Of a DNA stretch of 64,000 nt, positions 9,211 to 18,793 are shown piece after piece. Where the stretch lies: assembly GCA_964613795.1 (NCBI GenBank), contig CAZTJR010000010.1:38927-102926 (forward strand), in the 5' to 3' direction. Position numbers and translations under genes: made by a program. How positions within the stretch are numbered: position 1 is the first letter of the stretch; every line of letters starts with the position of its first letter. This stretch comes from Chromatocurvus sp964613795 (lineage in GTDB: Bacteria > Pseudomonadota > Gammaproteobacteria > Pseudomonadales > Halieaceae). Under the pieces are notes generated by a model. It was given only the letters and a program-made list of their open reading frames with translations, was not told the DNA's origin and ran no database searches.

Positions 9211-9272
9211 GTTTCCTGTGGCAGCAGAACAGCGTCGCGTGCCTGTTCCGCCTGCCTTGCGAGGGTATTGCC

Positions 9273-10538
9273 GTGTTTTTTGAGCGTCCCGAATCGGGAG
9301 AGGTTGCGGTGCTCGTACACATCGACTTCGGTCGGGATAGTGAGACGGAAGACCCGCGCGAGTTCGAAGAGTTGGTGCTATCCGCTGGGGGAGACCCGGT
9401 CGCTTTTATCATGGCCTCCCGCCAGGCGCCGGACTCCCGCACCTTTGTCGGTTCCGGCAAGGTGGCCGAGATTGCCCAGACCGTCGAGGAACACGGTGCC
9501 CAGATTGTCATTTTCAACCACACGCTCAGTCCAAGCCAGGAGCGCAATCTTGAGCGTGAATTCAAGTGCCGTGTGCTTGACCGAACCGGCCTGATTCTCG
9601 ACATTTTTGCCCAGCGGGCGCGAACCCATGAGGGCAAGCTGCAGGTGGAGCTGGCGCAGCTCGAGCATATGAGCACTCGCCTGGTACGCGGCTGGACTCA
9701 CCTTGAGCGGCAGAAAGGGGGCATCGGCCTTCGCGGCCCGGGTGAAACCCAGCTCGAAACCGATCGCCGGTTGCTGCGCGCGCGTATCAAGGCCATTCTT
9801 GGCCGTCTCGACAAGGTGCGTCGTCAACGCGAGCAGGGGCGTCGATCGCGGCGTCGTGCGGAGGTGCCCACGGTGGCGCTGGTGGGCTACACCAATGCCG
9901 GCAAGTCGACCCTGTTCAACCGACTGACGGCCTCCGGTGTGTATGCCGCTGACCAGCTGTTTGCCACGCTGGATCCCACACTGCGGCGTCTGGAGCTTGA
10001 GCATGCGGGGGCCGTGATCCTGGCCGATACAGTGGGGTTCATCTCGCATCTGCCGCACCGACTGGTAGAAGCCTTCAAGGCGACGCTCGAGGAAACGCGC
10101 AGTGCCGACCTGCTGCTTAACATTGTTGACGCGGCGAGCGGCGAACGCGACCAGCACCGTTTTCACGTGCAGGAAGTGCTCGATGAGATCGGCGCGACCG
10201 ACGTGCCCCAGATAGAGGTGTACAACAAGATTGACTGTCTCGAGATGAGCCCGCGGCTTGATCGTGACGATGAGGGCAGGCCCATCAGGGTGTGGCTCAG
10301 CGCATCCACCGGTGAGGGGATTGACTTGCTGCTTCAGGCCATCGCCGAGCGCGTGGCCGAAGACATGGTGGATGAGAATCTGGATCTCGATCCCGGTCAG
10401 TCACGCCTGCGGGCGGCACTCTACCAGCTCGGCGCGGTTGCGTCCGAGGAGTTCGGTGACGATGGCGTGGCACATCTGCATGTGCGTTTGCCGCGGGTCG
10501 AATGGGATCGACTGCTGGCGTCGGAGCATTATCACTGA
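9273..10538 (+). CDS. hflX: Ribosome-associated GTPase HflX
   Basis: GTPase that splits stalled or heat-damaged ribosomes. In the 421-residue product an N-terminal nucleotide-binding domain (HIDFG through RTGLILDIFAQRA) is followed by the glycine-rich linker with GPGETQLETDRR. The G domain has GYTNAGKST (P-loop, near residue 205), LFATLDPT (switch I), DTVGFI (G3, near 251) and NKID (G4, near 319). The GTG start at 9273 gives the family-typical beginning MFFERPESGE. It lies between hfq and hflK, the classical gene order. Confidence 0.95.
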   Translation: MFFERPESGEVAVLVHIDFGRDSETEDPREFEELVLSAGGDPVAFIMASRQAPDSRTFVGSGKVAEIAQTVEEHGAQIVIFNHTLSPSQERNLEREFKCRVLDRTGLILDIFAQRARTHEGKLQVELAQLEHMSTRLVRGWTHLERQKGGIGLRGPGETQLETDRRLLRARIKAILGRLDKVRRQREQGRRSRRRAEVPTVALVGYTNAGKSTLFNRLTASGVYAADQLFATLDPTLRRLELEHAGAVILADTVGFISHLPHRLVEAFKATLEETRSADLLLNIVDAASGERDQHRFHVQEVLDEIGATDVPQIEVYNKIDCLEMSPRLDRDDEGRPIRVWLSASTGEGIDLLLQAIAERVAEDMVDENLDLDPGQSRLRAALYQLGAVASEEFGDDGVAHLHVRLPRVEWDRLLASEHYH

Positions 10539-10636
10539 AGAACATGGCGTCTCCGTTATTGTAGGGACGGCAGAACGGCAACAGGGCAGTCTTCTTTTTT
10601 GCTAAACTAGACTCTTTCGAATATCAGGAGAAACGT

Positions 10637-11806
10637 ATGGCCTGGAATGAACCGGGTGGTGGCGGCAACAAGCCAAAGGACCCCTGGGGCGGCGGTGATC
10701 AGGGCCCACCTGATCTTGACGAAGCGCTCAAGAAGCTGCAGCAGCGACTCGGCGGCCTCTTTGGCGGCAGCGGTGGCGGACGCGGTGGATCCGGCGGCGG
10801 TGGCAAGATCAGCGGCACCGTGCTCGGGCTGGTGTTTGCGGGGGCCGTGGTTGTCTGGGGGCTGATGGGGTTCTATCAGGTCGACGAGCAGGAGCGCGGC
10901 GTGGTGTTGCGTTTCGGCGAATTCAATCGCGTTGCCATGCCGGGCCTGCAATGGAATGCACCAGTGATCGACGAAGTGATCAAGGTCAACACCACAAAGG
11001 TCCGGGCAAAGAATTTCCGCGAGATCATGCTGACCCAGGACGAGAACATCGTCGAGGTTCAGGCGTCGGTGCAATACGTGATCGAGGATGTTGAGAGCTT
11101 CGTTCTTGACGTTCGCTCACCCGAGTCGTCGCTGGAACAGGCCGCACAAAGCGCCCTCCGTCACGTTGTCGGTGGCATGACAATGGATCTGGTGCTTACC
11201 GAAGGGCGGGCGCGAGTCGCATCGGAAATGCAGGAGCGACTGCAGGCCTATACTTCGACTTACGGTACCGGTATTCGCATCAGCACGGTTAACGTGGATG
11301 AGTCCAGGCCGCCGACGCAGGTGCAGGGCGCCTTCGATGATGTGATCAAGGCACGAGAAGACGAGGAGCGGGTCAAGAGCGAGGCACAAGGCTATGCGAA
11401 TTCTGTCGTGCCTGAGGCCCGCGGTCGCGCGCAGCGACAGATTGAAGAGGCAAGCGCCTATCGCGAGCAGGTTGTTGCCAACGCCACGGGTGAGGCCAGC
11501 CGCTTCAATCAGCTGTTGACTGCCTACAACGTGGCGCCGGACGTAACACGAGAGCGTCTTTACATTGACGCGGTGCAAAATGTCATGAGCAAGACCAACA
11601 AGGTGATGGTCGATGTAGAGGGTGGAAACAACATTATGTATCTGCCGCTCGACAAGCTTGCTGAGCGTTCGGCCAGCAGCGGTAGTCAGGGGAGTCGTAT
11701 CATGCAGTCGGATGCTGCTCGCCTGCGTGAATTGACTGATGCTGTTACCGAACAGTTGCGTCGCGATGCCGCGATGGAACAGAACCGCCGCGGGGGAGTA
11801 CGCTAA
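10637..11806 (+). CDS. hflK: FtsH protease modulator HflK (SPFH/band-7 protein)
   Basis: Inner-membrane subunit of the HflKC complex that cages and restrains the FtsH protease. The 389-residue product starts with a soluble Gly/Pro-rich N-terminus (many GGG runs to about residue 57), one membrane segment (VLGLVFAGAVVVWGLMGFY, about 58-77) and an SPFH domain beginning at VDEQERGVVLRFGEF. Charged helices rich in E, R and A follow, then a C-terminal tail. An AGGAG ribosome site (AUCAGGAGAAACGU context) precedes the ATG. hflC starts two bases after the stop. Confidence 0.96.
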   Translation: MAWNEPGGGGNKPKDPWGGGDQGPPDLDEALKKLQQRLGGLFGGSGGGRGGSGGGGKISGTVLGLVFAGAVVVWGLMGFYQVDEQERGVVLRFGEFNRVAMPGLQWNAPVIDEVIKVNTTKVRAKNFREIMLTQDENIVEVQASVQYVIEDVESFVLDVRSPESSLEQAAQSALRHVVGGMTMDLVLTEGRARVASEMQERLQAYTSTYGTGIRISTVNVDESRPPTQVQGAFDDVIKAREDEERVKSEAQGYANSVVPEARGRAQRQIEEASAYREQVVANATGEASRFNQLLTAYNVAPDVTRERLYIDAVQNVMSKTNKVMVDVEGGNNIMYLPLDKLAERSASSGSQGSRIMQSDAARLRELTDAVTEQLRRDAAMEQNRRGGVR

Positions 11807-11808
11807 TT

Positions 11809-12708
11809 ATGTCTGGACGCAGTATGACAGTATCGCTGCTCGCGGTTCTGGTGTTGTTTATCGCGAGCAATGCATTGTTCATTATCAAGGAAACCGAGCG
11901 TGGGGTTCTGTTGCGCTTTGGTGAAGTCGTCAATCCCAATCTGGAGCCTGGTCTGCACGTCAAGGTCCCGTTCGTCAACAATGTGCGTAAGTTCGATGGC
12001 CGCGTGCTGACCGTCGATTCAAGCCCCGAGCGGTTTTTCACCCAGGAGCAGAAGGCCCTGATTGTCGACTCGTATGCAAAATTCCGCGTTATCGATACCG
12101 CAAAATACTACACTGCCACAAACGGCGACGAGGCTCGCGCGTCGGCGCTGCTGTCCCAGCGTATTAATGACGGTTTGCGAAACCAGGTTGCCGCTCGCAG
12201 TATTCAGGAAGTGGTGTCGGGTGAGCGCGACCAGCTGATGGCAGCCATCAATCGTGAGCTGGATGTTGTGGCTCGCACGGAGCTGGGCGTCGAGATGATC
12301 GACGTGCGGGTCAAGCAGATCGACCTGCCACAGGAAGTGTCAGAGTCGGTGTATCGGCGGATGAATGCAGAGCGGGAGAAAGAAGCGCGCGAGCTGCGGG
12401 CCCAGGGCCAGGAGCTCGCCGAGGGTATCCGCGCTGCCGCCGATCGGGAGGTTACGGTAATCGAGGCCAACGCCTACCGCGATGCTCAGGAGATCCGCGG
12501 TGAGGGCGATGCCGAGGCAACGCGCATCTACGCTGATGCGTTCGGGCAGGACCCCGAGTTCTATTCGTTCACGCGCAGCCTTCGCGCCTATCAGGATTCT
12601 TTCCAGAGCTCAGGCGACATGATACTCGTCAAGCCTGACAGCGAGTTCTTCCGCTATCTCAAGGATTCCAGCGGAGCGTTCGAGGAGCCTGCAAACGCAA
12701 TGAATTAG
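11809..12708 (+). CDS. hflC: FtsH protease modulator HflC
   Basis: Partner of HflK in the periplasm-facing SPFH cage around FtsH. The 299-residue product has an N-terminal membrane anchor (about residues 7-26) followed directly by ETERGVLLRFGEV, the SPFH start that matches its partner. The central region AARSIQEVVSGERD and the Ala/Glu-rich coiled segment (AEREKEARELRAQGQE) are family-typical. The C-terminus carries FYSFTRSLRAYQDSF, the signature close of HflC. The two-base gap after hflK implies coupled translation. A terminator hairpin follows at 12755-12802. Confidence 0.96.
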   Translation: MSGRSMTVSLLAVLVLFIASNALFIIKETERGVLLRFGEVVNPNLEPGLHVKVPFVNNVRKFDGRVLTVDSSPERFFTQEQKALIVDSYAKFRVIDTAKYYTATNGDEARASALLSQRINDGLRNQVAARSIQEVVSGERDQLMAAINRELDVVARTELGVEMIDVRVKQIDLPQEVSESVYRRMNAEREKEARELRAQGQELAEGIRAAADREVTVIEANAYRDAQEIRGEGDAEATRIYADAFGQDPEFYSFTRSLRAYQDSFQSSGDMILVKPDSEFFRYLKDSSGAFEEPANAMN

Positions 12709-12754
12709 ACCGGCCGGCGGGGCGCCAGCCACCGCCTCTGTGATAACATGCGTA

Positions 12755-12802
12755 AACCGTGAGATCGGGCCTCGTAGCAGGTACTTGGTCTCGCGGTTTT
12801 TT
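12755..12802 (+). terminator. Rho-independent terminator after hflC
   Basis: A 12-bp stem (arms 12755-12766 and 12787-12798, with two G:U wobbles) encloses a 20-base loop and runs into TTTTTT at 12797-12802. It ends the hfq-hflX-hflK-hflC transcription unit and separates it from the DUF2065-hisZ-purA unit that begins 25 bases later. Confidence 0.7.
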
Positions 12803-12826
12803 ATGACGTTCTAGCGGTGGTTACCC

Positions 12827-13018
12827 ATGGATTTCTGGCAGGTACTTCCCGTTGCCGTCGCTCTGGTGTTCGTGATCGAGGGAGTGCTGCCGTTTCTGAG
12901 CCCTTCCCGCTGGCGGAGCATGCTGGCCACGGTAGCCCTGATGGACGATGCGACAATCCGACGTTTCGGTCTCGGCAGCATGCTGTTCGGGCTCGGGCTG
13001 TTATATCTGATCAATTGA
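12827..13018 (+). CDS. DUF2065 family small inner-membrane protein (YjeT-like)
   Basis: 63-residue protein with two hydrophobic helices (about 5-22 and 42-62) separated by a short basic linker containing SPSRWR. This fits the YjeT/DUF2065 family, which is found between hflC and purA or hisZ across gammaproteobacteria. Its function is unknown. The ATG at 12827 lies 9 bases before hisZ is reached at the other end, so it is probably cotranscribed with hisZ and purA. The position, size and membrane pattern are the basis of the call; individual residues are weakly conserved. Confidence 0.85.
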   Translation: MDFWQVLPVAVALVFVIEGVLPFLSPSRWRSMLATVALMDDATIRRFGLGSMLFGLGLLYLIN

Positions 13019-13027
13019 GAGTTACGC

Positions 13028-14233
13028 ATGGGTCACGAAACTAGCACTGATCGCTGGCAACTGCCCGATGGCGTCGATGAACTGCTGCCGGACAGGGCGG
13101 CGGCGCTGGAGGCGCTTCGACGCAGCCTGCTGGACCTCTACCGCGGCTGGGGCTATCAACTGGTCATTCCTCCGCTGATGGAGTTTACGGATTCCCTGCT
13201 GGAGGGGGTTGGTGGCGATCTCGACACACTGACCTTCAAAATGCCGGATCAGCCCAGCGGACGCACCCTGGGTGTGCGCGCTGATATTACTCCGCAGGTC
13301 GCTCGCATCGACGCACACAGTCTTGCGGATGAGGGTGTCAGCCGGCTGTGCTATACAGGCTCTACGCTGCACGCCCGGCAGAAGTCGCTGCTGGCGTCCC
13401 GGTCGCCGGTGCAGGCGGGCGCCGAGATCTTCGGTGAGGCAGCGCTGGCCGCGGACATCGAGGTGATCCATCTCATGCTCGCAACGCTGCGTGCCGCCGG
13501 TATCAGTGATCGGGAAATGACGCTTGACCTCGGCCATGGTGACGTATGTGCCAAGCTGTTGCAGAGTCTTGCTCTGGATGACGCCAGGGAAGCTGCGGTG
13601 TTCGATGCGCTGCAGCGCAAGTCGCAACCGGACCTGCTGCAGGCGCTGTCCGGCGTTGCCAGCGAGCCCCGCGAGGCCCTGCTGGCCTTGGTCGGTATGC
13701 ACGGCGGAAACGGCGCCCTGGAGCGTGCTGAGGCCCTGTTGTCGCCGGTTGCGCCCGGTATTGATGAGGCGCTGCGCACGCTGCGTGAGGTGTCCGGTCG
13801 GATTGCGGCGGCACATCCGCAGGTCAATATTTATTTCGACCTCGCCGAGCTGCGCGGGTACCACTACCACACCGGCATTGTCTTTGCCGCTTATGTGCCG
13901 GGGTATGGTGAGGCAGTGGCCAATGGTGGTCGCTATGACAATGTCGGACGGGCTTACGGTCGCGCTCGCCCCGCGACGGGATTTGCCACAGACCTGAAGA
14001 CGCTGGTGCAGCTTCAGGTGACAGACCCGGCGCCGGTTTCCTGCATACACGCGCCGGTGTCTGCGGATCCGGCGCTTGCTGCCGCGGTTCACCGGCTGCG
14101 TGACGCCGGAGAAGTTGTGATTGGCTCCCTGACCGGAGAAAAGGACCCTCGCTGCCGCCGCGAGCTGGTGCAGCGTGATGGAGAATGGACAGTACGGGCG
14201 CTGGCGACAGCGTCGAATCACCGGACGGAATAG
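13028..14233 (+). CDS. hisZ: ATP phosphoribosyltransferase regulatory subunit
   Basis: Class II aminoacyl-tRNA-synthetase-like paralog of HisRS that forms a complex with short-form HisG and confers histidine feedback control of the first step in histidine synthesis. The 401-residue product begins with the family-like WQLPDGVDELLPDRAAALEA, followed by GYQLVIPPLMEF, the motif 2-like LGVRADITPQVARI and a truncated C-terminus (no anticodon-binding domain of HisRS type). No hisG is present in this window, as usual. It is followed after one base by purA. Length is typical (390-400 aa). Confidence 0.94.
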   Translation: MGHETSTDRWQLPDGVDELLPDRAAALEALRRSLLDLYRGWGYQLVIPPLMEFTDSLLEGVGGDLDTLTFKMPDQPSGRTLGVRADITPQVARIDAHSLADEGVSRLCYTGSTLHARQKSLLASRSPVQAGAEIFGEAALAADIEVIHLMLATLRAAGISDREMTLDLGHGDVCAKLLQSLALDDAREAAVFDALQRKSQPDLLQALSGVASEPREALLALVGMHGGNGALERAEALLSPVAPGIDEALRTLREVSGRIAAAHPQVNIYFDLAELRGYHYHTGIVFAAYVPGYGEAVANGGRYDNVGRAYGRARPATGFATDLKTLVQLQVTDPAPVSCIHAPVSADPALAAAVHRLRDAGEVVIGSLTGEKDPRCRRELVQRDGEWTVRALATASNHRTE

Positions 14234-14234
14234 C

Positions 14235-15527
<1,293 letters not shown>

Positions 15528-15537
15528 GCCCTCCGCG

Positions 15538-15981
15538 CTACTGCGGAGAATACGGTGGTCTTCGCTCGGCCGCGGCGCACATCTGGGCACTGTTGCGCTG
15601 CTTGTAGTCGTTGAAGCCCAGCCCGGTCCAGCGGCGGAAGGCGCGGTAGAAGCTGTTTACCTCGTTGTAGCCGAGCTCATCCGCCAGGCATTTGCCGGGC
15701 ACCCATTGCTCCTTCAGGCGACGCTCACAGCGATACTGCCGTGCCCGATCGAGCAGGAACTGGTAGCTCGTGTGGTCTGCGCGCAGTCGACGCCGTAGCG
15801 TTGTCCCGCTGATGCCCAGGGTCTCGGCTACTGAGTCTGCCCGCAAGCGGGACAGATCGCCGCGCAGCAGAATGCGCAGAACCTGGTCCGTGGTGCGCGA
15901 AAGCGCATGGTGCCGGGGCTTGTCCAGCGCCGCCTGAGGAAACTCGATCGCCGTGCGTGATACAGCCGGTGATAGCTCCAT
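15538..15981 (-). CDS. AraC-family helix-turn-helix transcriptional regulator (short form)
   Basis: Product of about 147 residues consisting almost entirely of an AraC/XylS-type DNA-binding domain: a first HTH around AETLGISGTTLRRRLRAD (about 48-65) and a second around ELGYNEVNSFYRAFRRWTGL (about 102-121). No N-terminal sensory or cupin domain is present, so the effector (if any) is unclear. I chose the ATG at 15981 because AAGGAGG lies 7 bases upstream. The ATG at 16041 would add 20 residues without a comparable ribosome site. It is the last gene of a same-strand run (oxidoreductase, lemA, M48 protease), 171 bases after the M48 stop, and could control it. Confidence 0.8.
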   Translation of the reverse strand: MELSPAVSRTAIEFPQAALDKPRHHALSRTTDQVLRILLRGDLSRLRADSVAETLGISGTTLRRRLRADHTSYQFLLDRARQYRCERRLKEQWVPGKCLADELGYNEVNSFYRAFRRWTGLGFNDYKQRNSAQMCAAAERRPPYSPQ

Positions 15982-16152
15982 AACCTGACCTCCTTGTCCT
16001 GGTTGTAGTGTACGGATTGTGCGCGCCGGCGCTGCATTCACCTTCCTTGGCGATGCGCAATCACTGCGTCGGTGCGTTTAATAAAGATAGCAAAGGGCTG
16101 TAGTTTGGCCAGCCGCCCCGCTGCTAATGCTCTGAAAAGACCGAACCGGGTG

Positions 16153-18126
16153 TCATCGCGCTATAGATGAATACAGCGATGACTGCAGCGTGGGTGGCAG
16201 CGGGCAGTCGATCACGGCGGCGATGGCGGCAATCAGCTCCCGCTCGACGGCGCAGACAGCACTGTCAGCCCCGGCTGCCTGCGCCATTGCCTTCAGCAGG
16301 CGCGGTTTCAGCAGGGGAAAGCAATCGGCGAGTTCGTGGACGCTGCGGCTGAACCCGGCTAACGAGCAATCGGCGATTGGCAGCAGCTGCACTGATGGCA
16401 TCTGCAGACTGTCCCGCGCCGCGGCAAAAGCGTCCTCGGCATCCCCGCTGCCGGCGTGGGCGAGCATGGACAGCACGCGCTGCAGCTGGCCCTTTACCTG
16501 CGTAAGGCGGCGGAAGCGCGGCGTTGCCGTGCGTACCTGCAGAAACTCCGGATCCAGGTAGTGCCGTACCAGCTGGTACAGGCACCACTCGAACAGGCTG
16601 GTGCGACCATCGGCCTGAATAAGCTGCAGCAGTGTCTGTTTGAACTCACGGTACTGTCGCGGCGACATTGCCCGGAGTGCGGGCAGGCAGGCGTTTACCA
16701 GGGGCAGTCGCGCGCCAGCGGGCAGATCGGCAACGGCTGGCTGCAGCGTATTGGCCAGGGTGGCGAGCCCGGCCACACCGTGTTCCTCGATCAGGTTCAG
16801 CTGGCCTCGACGGGTCTCGTCATCATCCGAGAGCAGGAATGCCAGTGTAATGGCGCTGGCGCCGAGGGGCTCGTGTGCGTGCCGCATCAGCGCAGCGGGT
16901 ATCGCCACCGGTTCCGCAACGCTCGCCGGCGCCTCAGCGTCGAAGGTCGTTCTGTTATCTGCTGCGTCCCCGTCGCGCGTCGCTTCCCTCAGCACGCCGG
17001 CTGCCAGCGCAGCGGTCAGCACCAGCGTGGGGTCCTCGCTGTGGGCAACGCTGTCGCGTCGCAGCGGACTATTGCTGTAGTGCCGTACTGGTCGCTTGAT
17101 GTATTCGCCATTCCAGCCCGGATCGATGCGGCGGATGCGCGTGTCAAGTGGTGGATGCGTGGAGAACGGCTGGAACAGCCGATGGGTGACTGCGCCAAAA
17201 AACAGGTGCGACATCTCCGGCGCCCGCCCGGCGTGGACAAGGGTGCCGGGCAGATAGCCGCCAATGACCTTGAGGGCGCCGGCAATACCCTCCGGATTAC
17301 GCGTGAACTGCACGGCGCTGGCATCAGCGAGAAACTCTTTCTGCCGGCTGATGGCTGACTTGATCATGCCGGCGGCGAGCCCACCGACCCAGCCGATGGC
17401 CACCAGGCCGATCCCGAGCAGCGGCAGCCCGTTAGTCTGCTGCCGGCTGCGGCCGTGGCGGAACTGTCGGTGGGCGCCGCTTCGCAGAAAGAAGTATCCG
17501 ACATCGCCGAGAAACGTAATCCCTTTCAGCAGCGCTGCAAGGCGTATATTCAGGCGCATGTCACCGTTGAGGATATGGCTGAATTCATGCGCAATCACCC
17601 CCTGCAATTCGTCGCGGTTGAGGTGGTGCAGGGCGCCTGCCGTTACCGCGACCACCGCGTCCGCTGGGCCGACGCCGGCGGCGAAGGCGTTAATGCCCCG
17701 CTCTTCATGCAGCACGTACAGGTCGGGAACAGGCATACCGGCGGCGAGGGCGATCTCCTCGACAACATTCAGGCAGCGTCGCTCGTCGGCATCGTCGGTC
17801 TGCGGCAGAACGCGGGATCCGCCCAGGCTTTCGGCAACGTGCTTGCCGCCGGAGGCGAGACGGATCCAGGTGACCAGGGAGATCAGGCCGACGCTGCCGA
17901 GAACCAAAAGGCTGATCCACCCGAGACGTTCCCAGCTGAGTTGGTCTGCGAGCCCGCCCAGTTCGCCGCCGCTCCCTGAATAGCCGACGCCATCCTGCGA
18001 CAGCCAGAAAAAACCACCCAGAAGCAGATTGGCGAGGAGAATCAGTGCCACAACTGCCAGGCTGAAGAGGATGACCAGAAGACGCGTGTTGCGCCTCGCC
18101 AGATCCTGTCGAGCAAAGAAATCCAT
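16153..18126 (-). CDS. M48-family membrane metallopeptidase (HtpX-like) with long C-terminal extension
   Basis: Zinc metalloprotease of the HtpX/Ste24 type in the inner membrane. The 657-residue product has two N-terminal membrane helices (about 17-40 and 70-90) and a zinc-binding HEFSH motif at 180-184 (VIAHEFSHILNGD). A third membrane stretch (LLPLLGIGLVAIGWVGGLAAG) precedes the downstream Glu ligand in KEFLADASAV. The following region (about 340-657) is a soluble extension not needed for M48 activity, roughly doubling the size of HtpX. The upstream gene is lemA, 46 bases away, a partnership often seen for this protease subgroup. Substrates are unknown. Confidence 0.88.
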   Translation of the reverse strand: MDFFARQDLARRNTRLLVILFSLAVVALILLANLLLGGFFWLSQDGVGYSGSGGELGGLADQLSWERLGWISLLVLGSVGLISLVTWIRLASGGKHVAESLGGSRVLPQTDDADERRCLNVVEEIALAAGMPVPDLYVLHEERGINAFAAGVGPADAVVAVTAGALHHLNRDELQGVIAHEFSHILNGDMRLNIRLAALLKGITFLGDVGYFFLRSGAHRQFRHGRSRQQTNGLPLLGIGLVAIGWVGGLAAGMIKSAISRQKEFLADASAVQFTRNPEGIAGALKVIGGYLPGTLVHAGRAPEMSHLFFGAVTHRLFQPFSTHPPLDTRIRRIDPGWNGEYIKRPVRHYSNSPLRRDSVAHSEDPTLVLTAALAAGVLREATRDGDAADNRTTFDAEAPASVAEPVAIPAALMRHAHEPLGASAITLAFLLSDDDETRRGQLNLIEEHGVAGLATLANTLQPAVADLPAGARLPLVNACLPALRAMSPRQYREFKQTLLQLIQADGRTSLFEWCLYQLVRHYLDPEFLQVRTATPRFRRLTQVKGQLQRVLSMLAHAGSGDAEDAFAAARDSLQMPSVQLLPIADCSLAGFSRSVHELADCFPLLKPRLLKAMAQAAGADSAVCAVERELIAAIAAVIDCPLPPTLQSSLYSSIAR

Positions 18127-18172
18127 GCCTCAGGTGATTGCCTGTGCTGCCCGGCTCAAGTGGAACGGCGTT

Positions 18173-18766
18173 TCAGAAGGCGACCTTGGGCGCTACCTGG
18201 ATCTGGACACTGTCGTCGAACTCCAGCAGTTCTGCGTCCCTCGGATGACCGAAAGTTCCGGCGAGCAGCACCGGTGGGAAGCTCTGCCGGTAGGTGTTGT
18301 AGGCCATGACGGCATCGTTGAAGCCCTGGCGGGCGAAGGCTACCCGGTTTTCGGTGGAGGTGAGCTCTTCCGACAGCTGCTGCATGTTCTCGCTGGCCTT
18401 GAGATCCGGATAGGCTTCCATGGTTACGTTGAGCTTGCCCAGGGCGCCCTGCAGAGCGTTCTCGGCACCGGCCAGCCTGTCCAGCGATGGCCCGTCACCG
18501 CTGCCGCCAATCGCCTCGAGGATGCTGGCAGCCTCGTTGCGAGCGCCGATCACGGCGTCCAGTGTCTCGCGCTCATGCTGCATATAGCCTCGCGCTGTCT
18601 CCACCAGGTTCGGAATCAGGTCATAACGCCGTTTCAGCTGCACTTCGATTTGTGCGAAGGCATTTTTGTAGCGATTGCGCAATGTCACCAGGCTGTTGTA
18701 GACGCTGATGACGTAGATCACCAGGCCCAGCAGCACAAGCCAGAAAATGATGCTTGCCACGTCCAT
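18173..18766 (-). CDS. lemA: LemA family protein
   Basis: 197-residue protein with one N-terminal membrane segment (IIFWLVLLGLVIYVISVYNSLV) followed by the LemA core: RNRYKNAFAQIEVQLKRR and DLIPNLVETARGYM, then long helices with the AYPDLKASENMQQL motif and ending TYRQSFPPVLLAGTFG. These are clear LemA signatures. The molecular function is unknown; the family is often encoded beside membrane metalloproteases and may deliver or anchor substrates. Here the M48 protease starts 46 bases downstream, supporting a working pair. The upstream oxidoreductase stop lies 27 bases away. Confidence 0.93.
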   Translation of the reverse strand: MDVASIIFWLVLLGLVIYVISVYNSLVTLRNRYKNAFAQIEVQLKRRYDLIPNLVETARGYMQHERETLDAVIGARNEAASILEAIGGSGDGPSLDRLAGAENALQGALGKLNVTMEAYPDLKASENMQQLSEELTSTENRVAFARQGFNDAVMAYNTYRQSFPPVLLAGTFGHPRDAELLEFDDSVQIQVAPKVAF

Positions 18767-18793
18767 CAGTAAGTCTCCACGATTGAAGAATGC

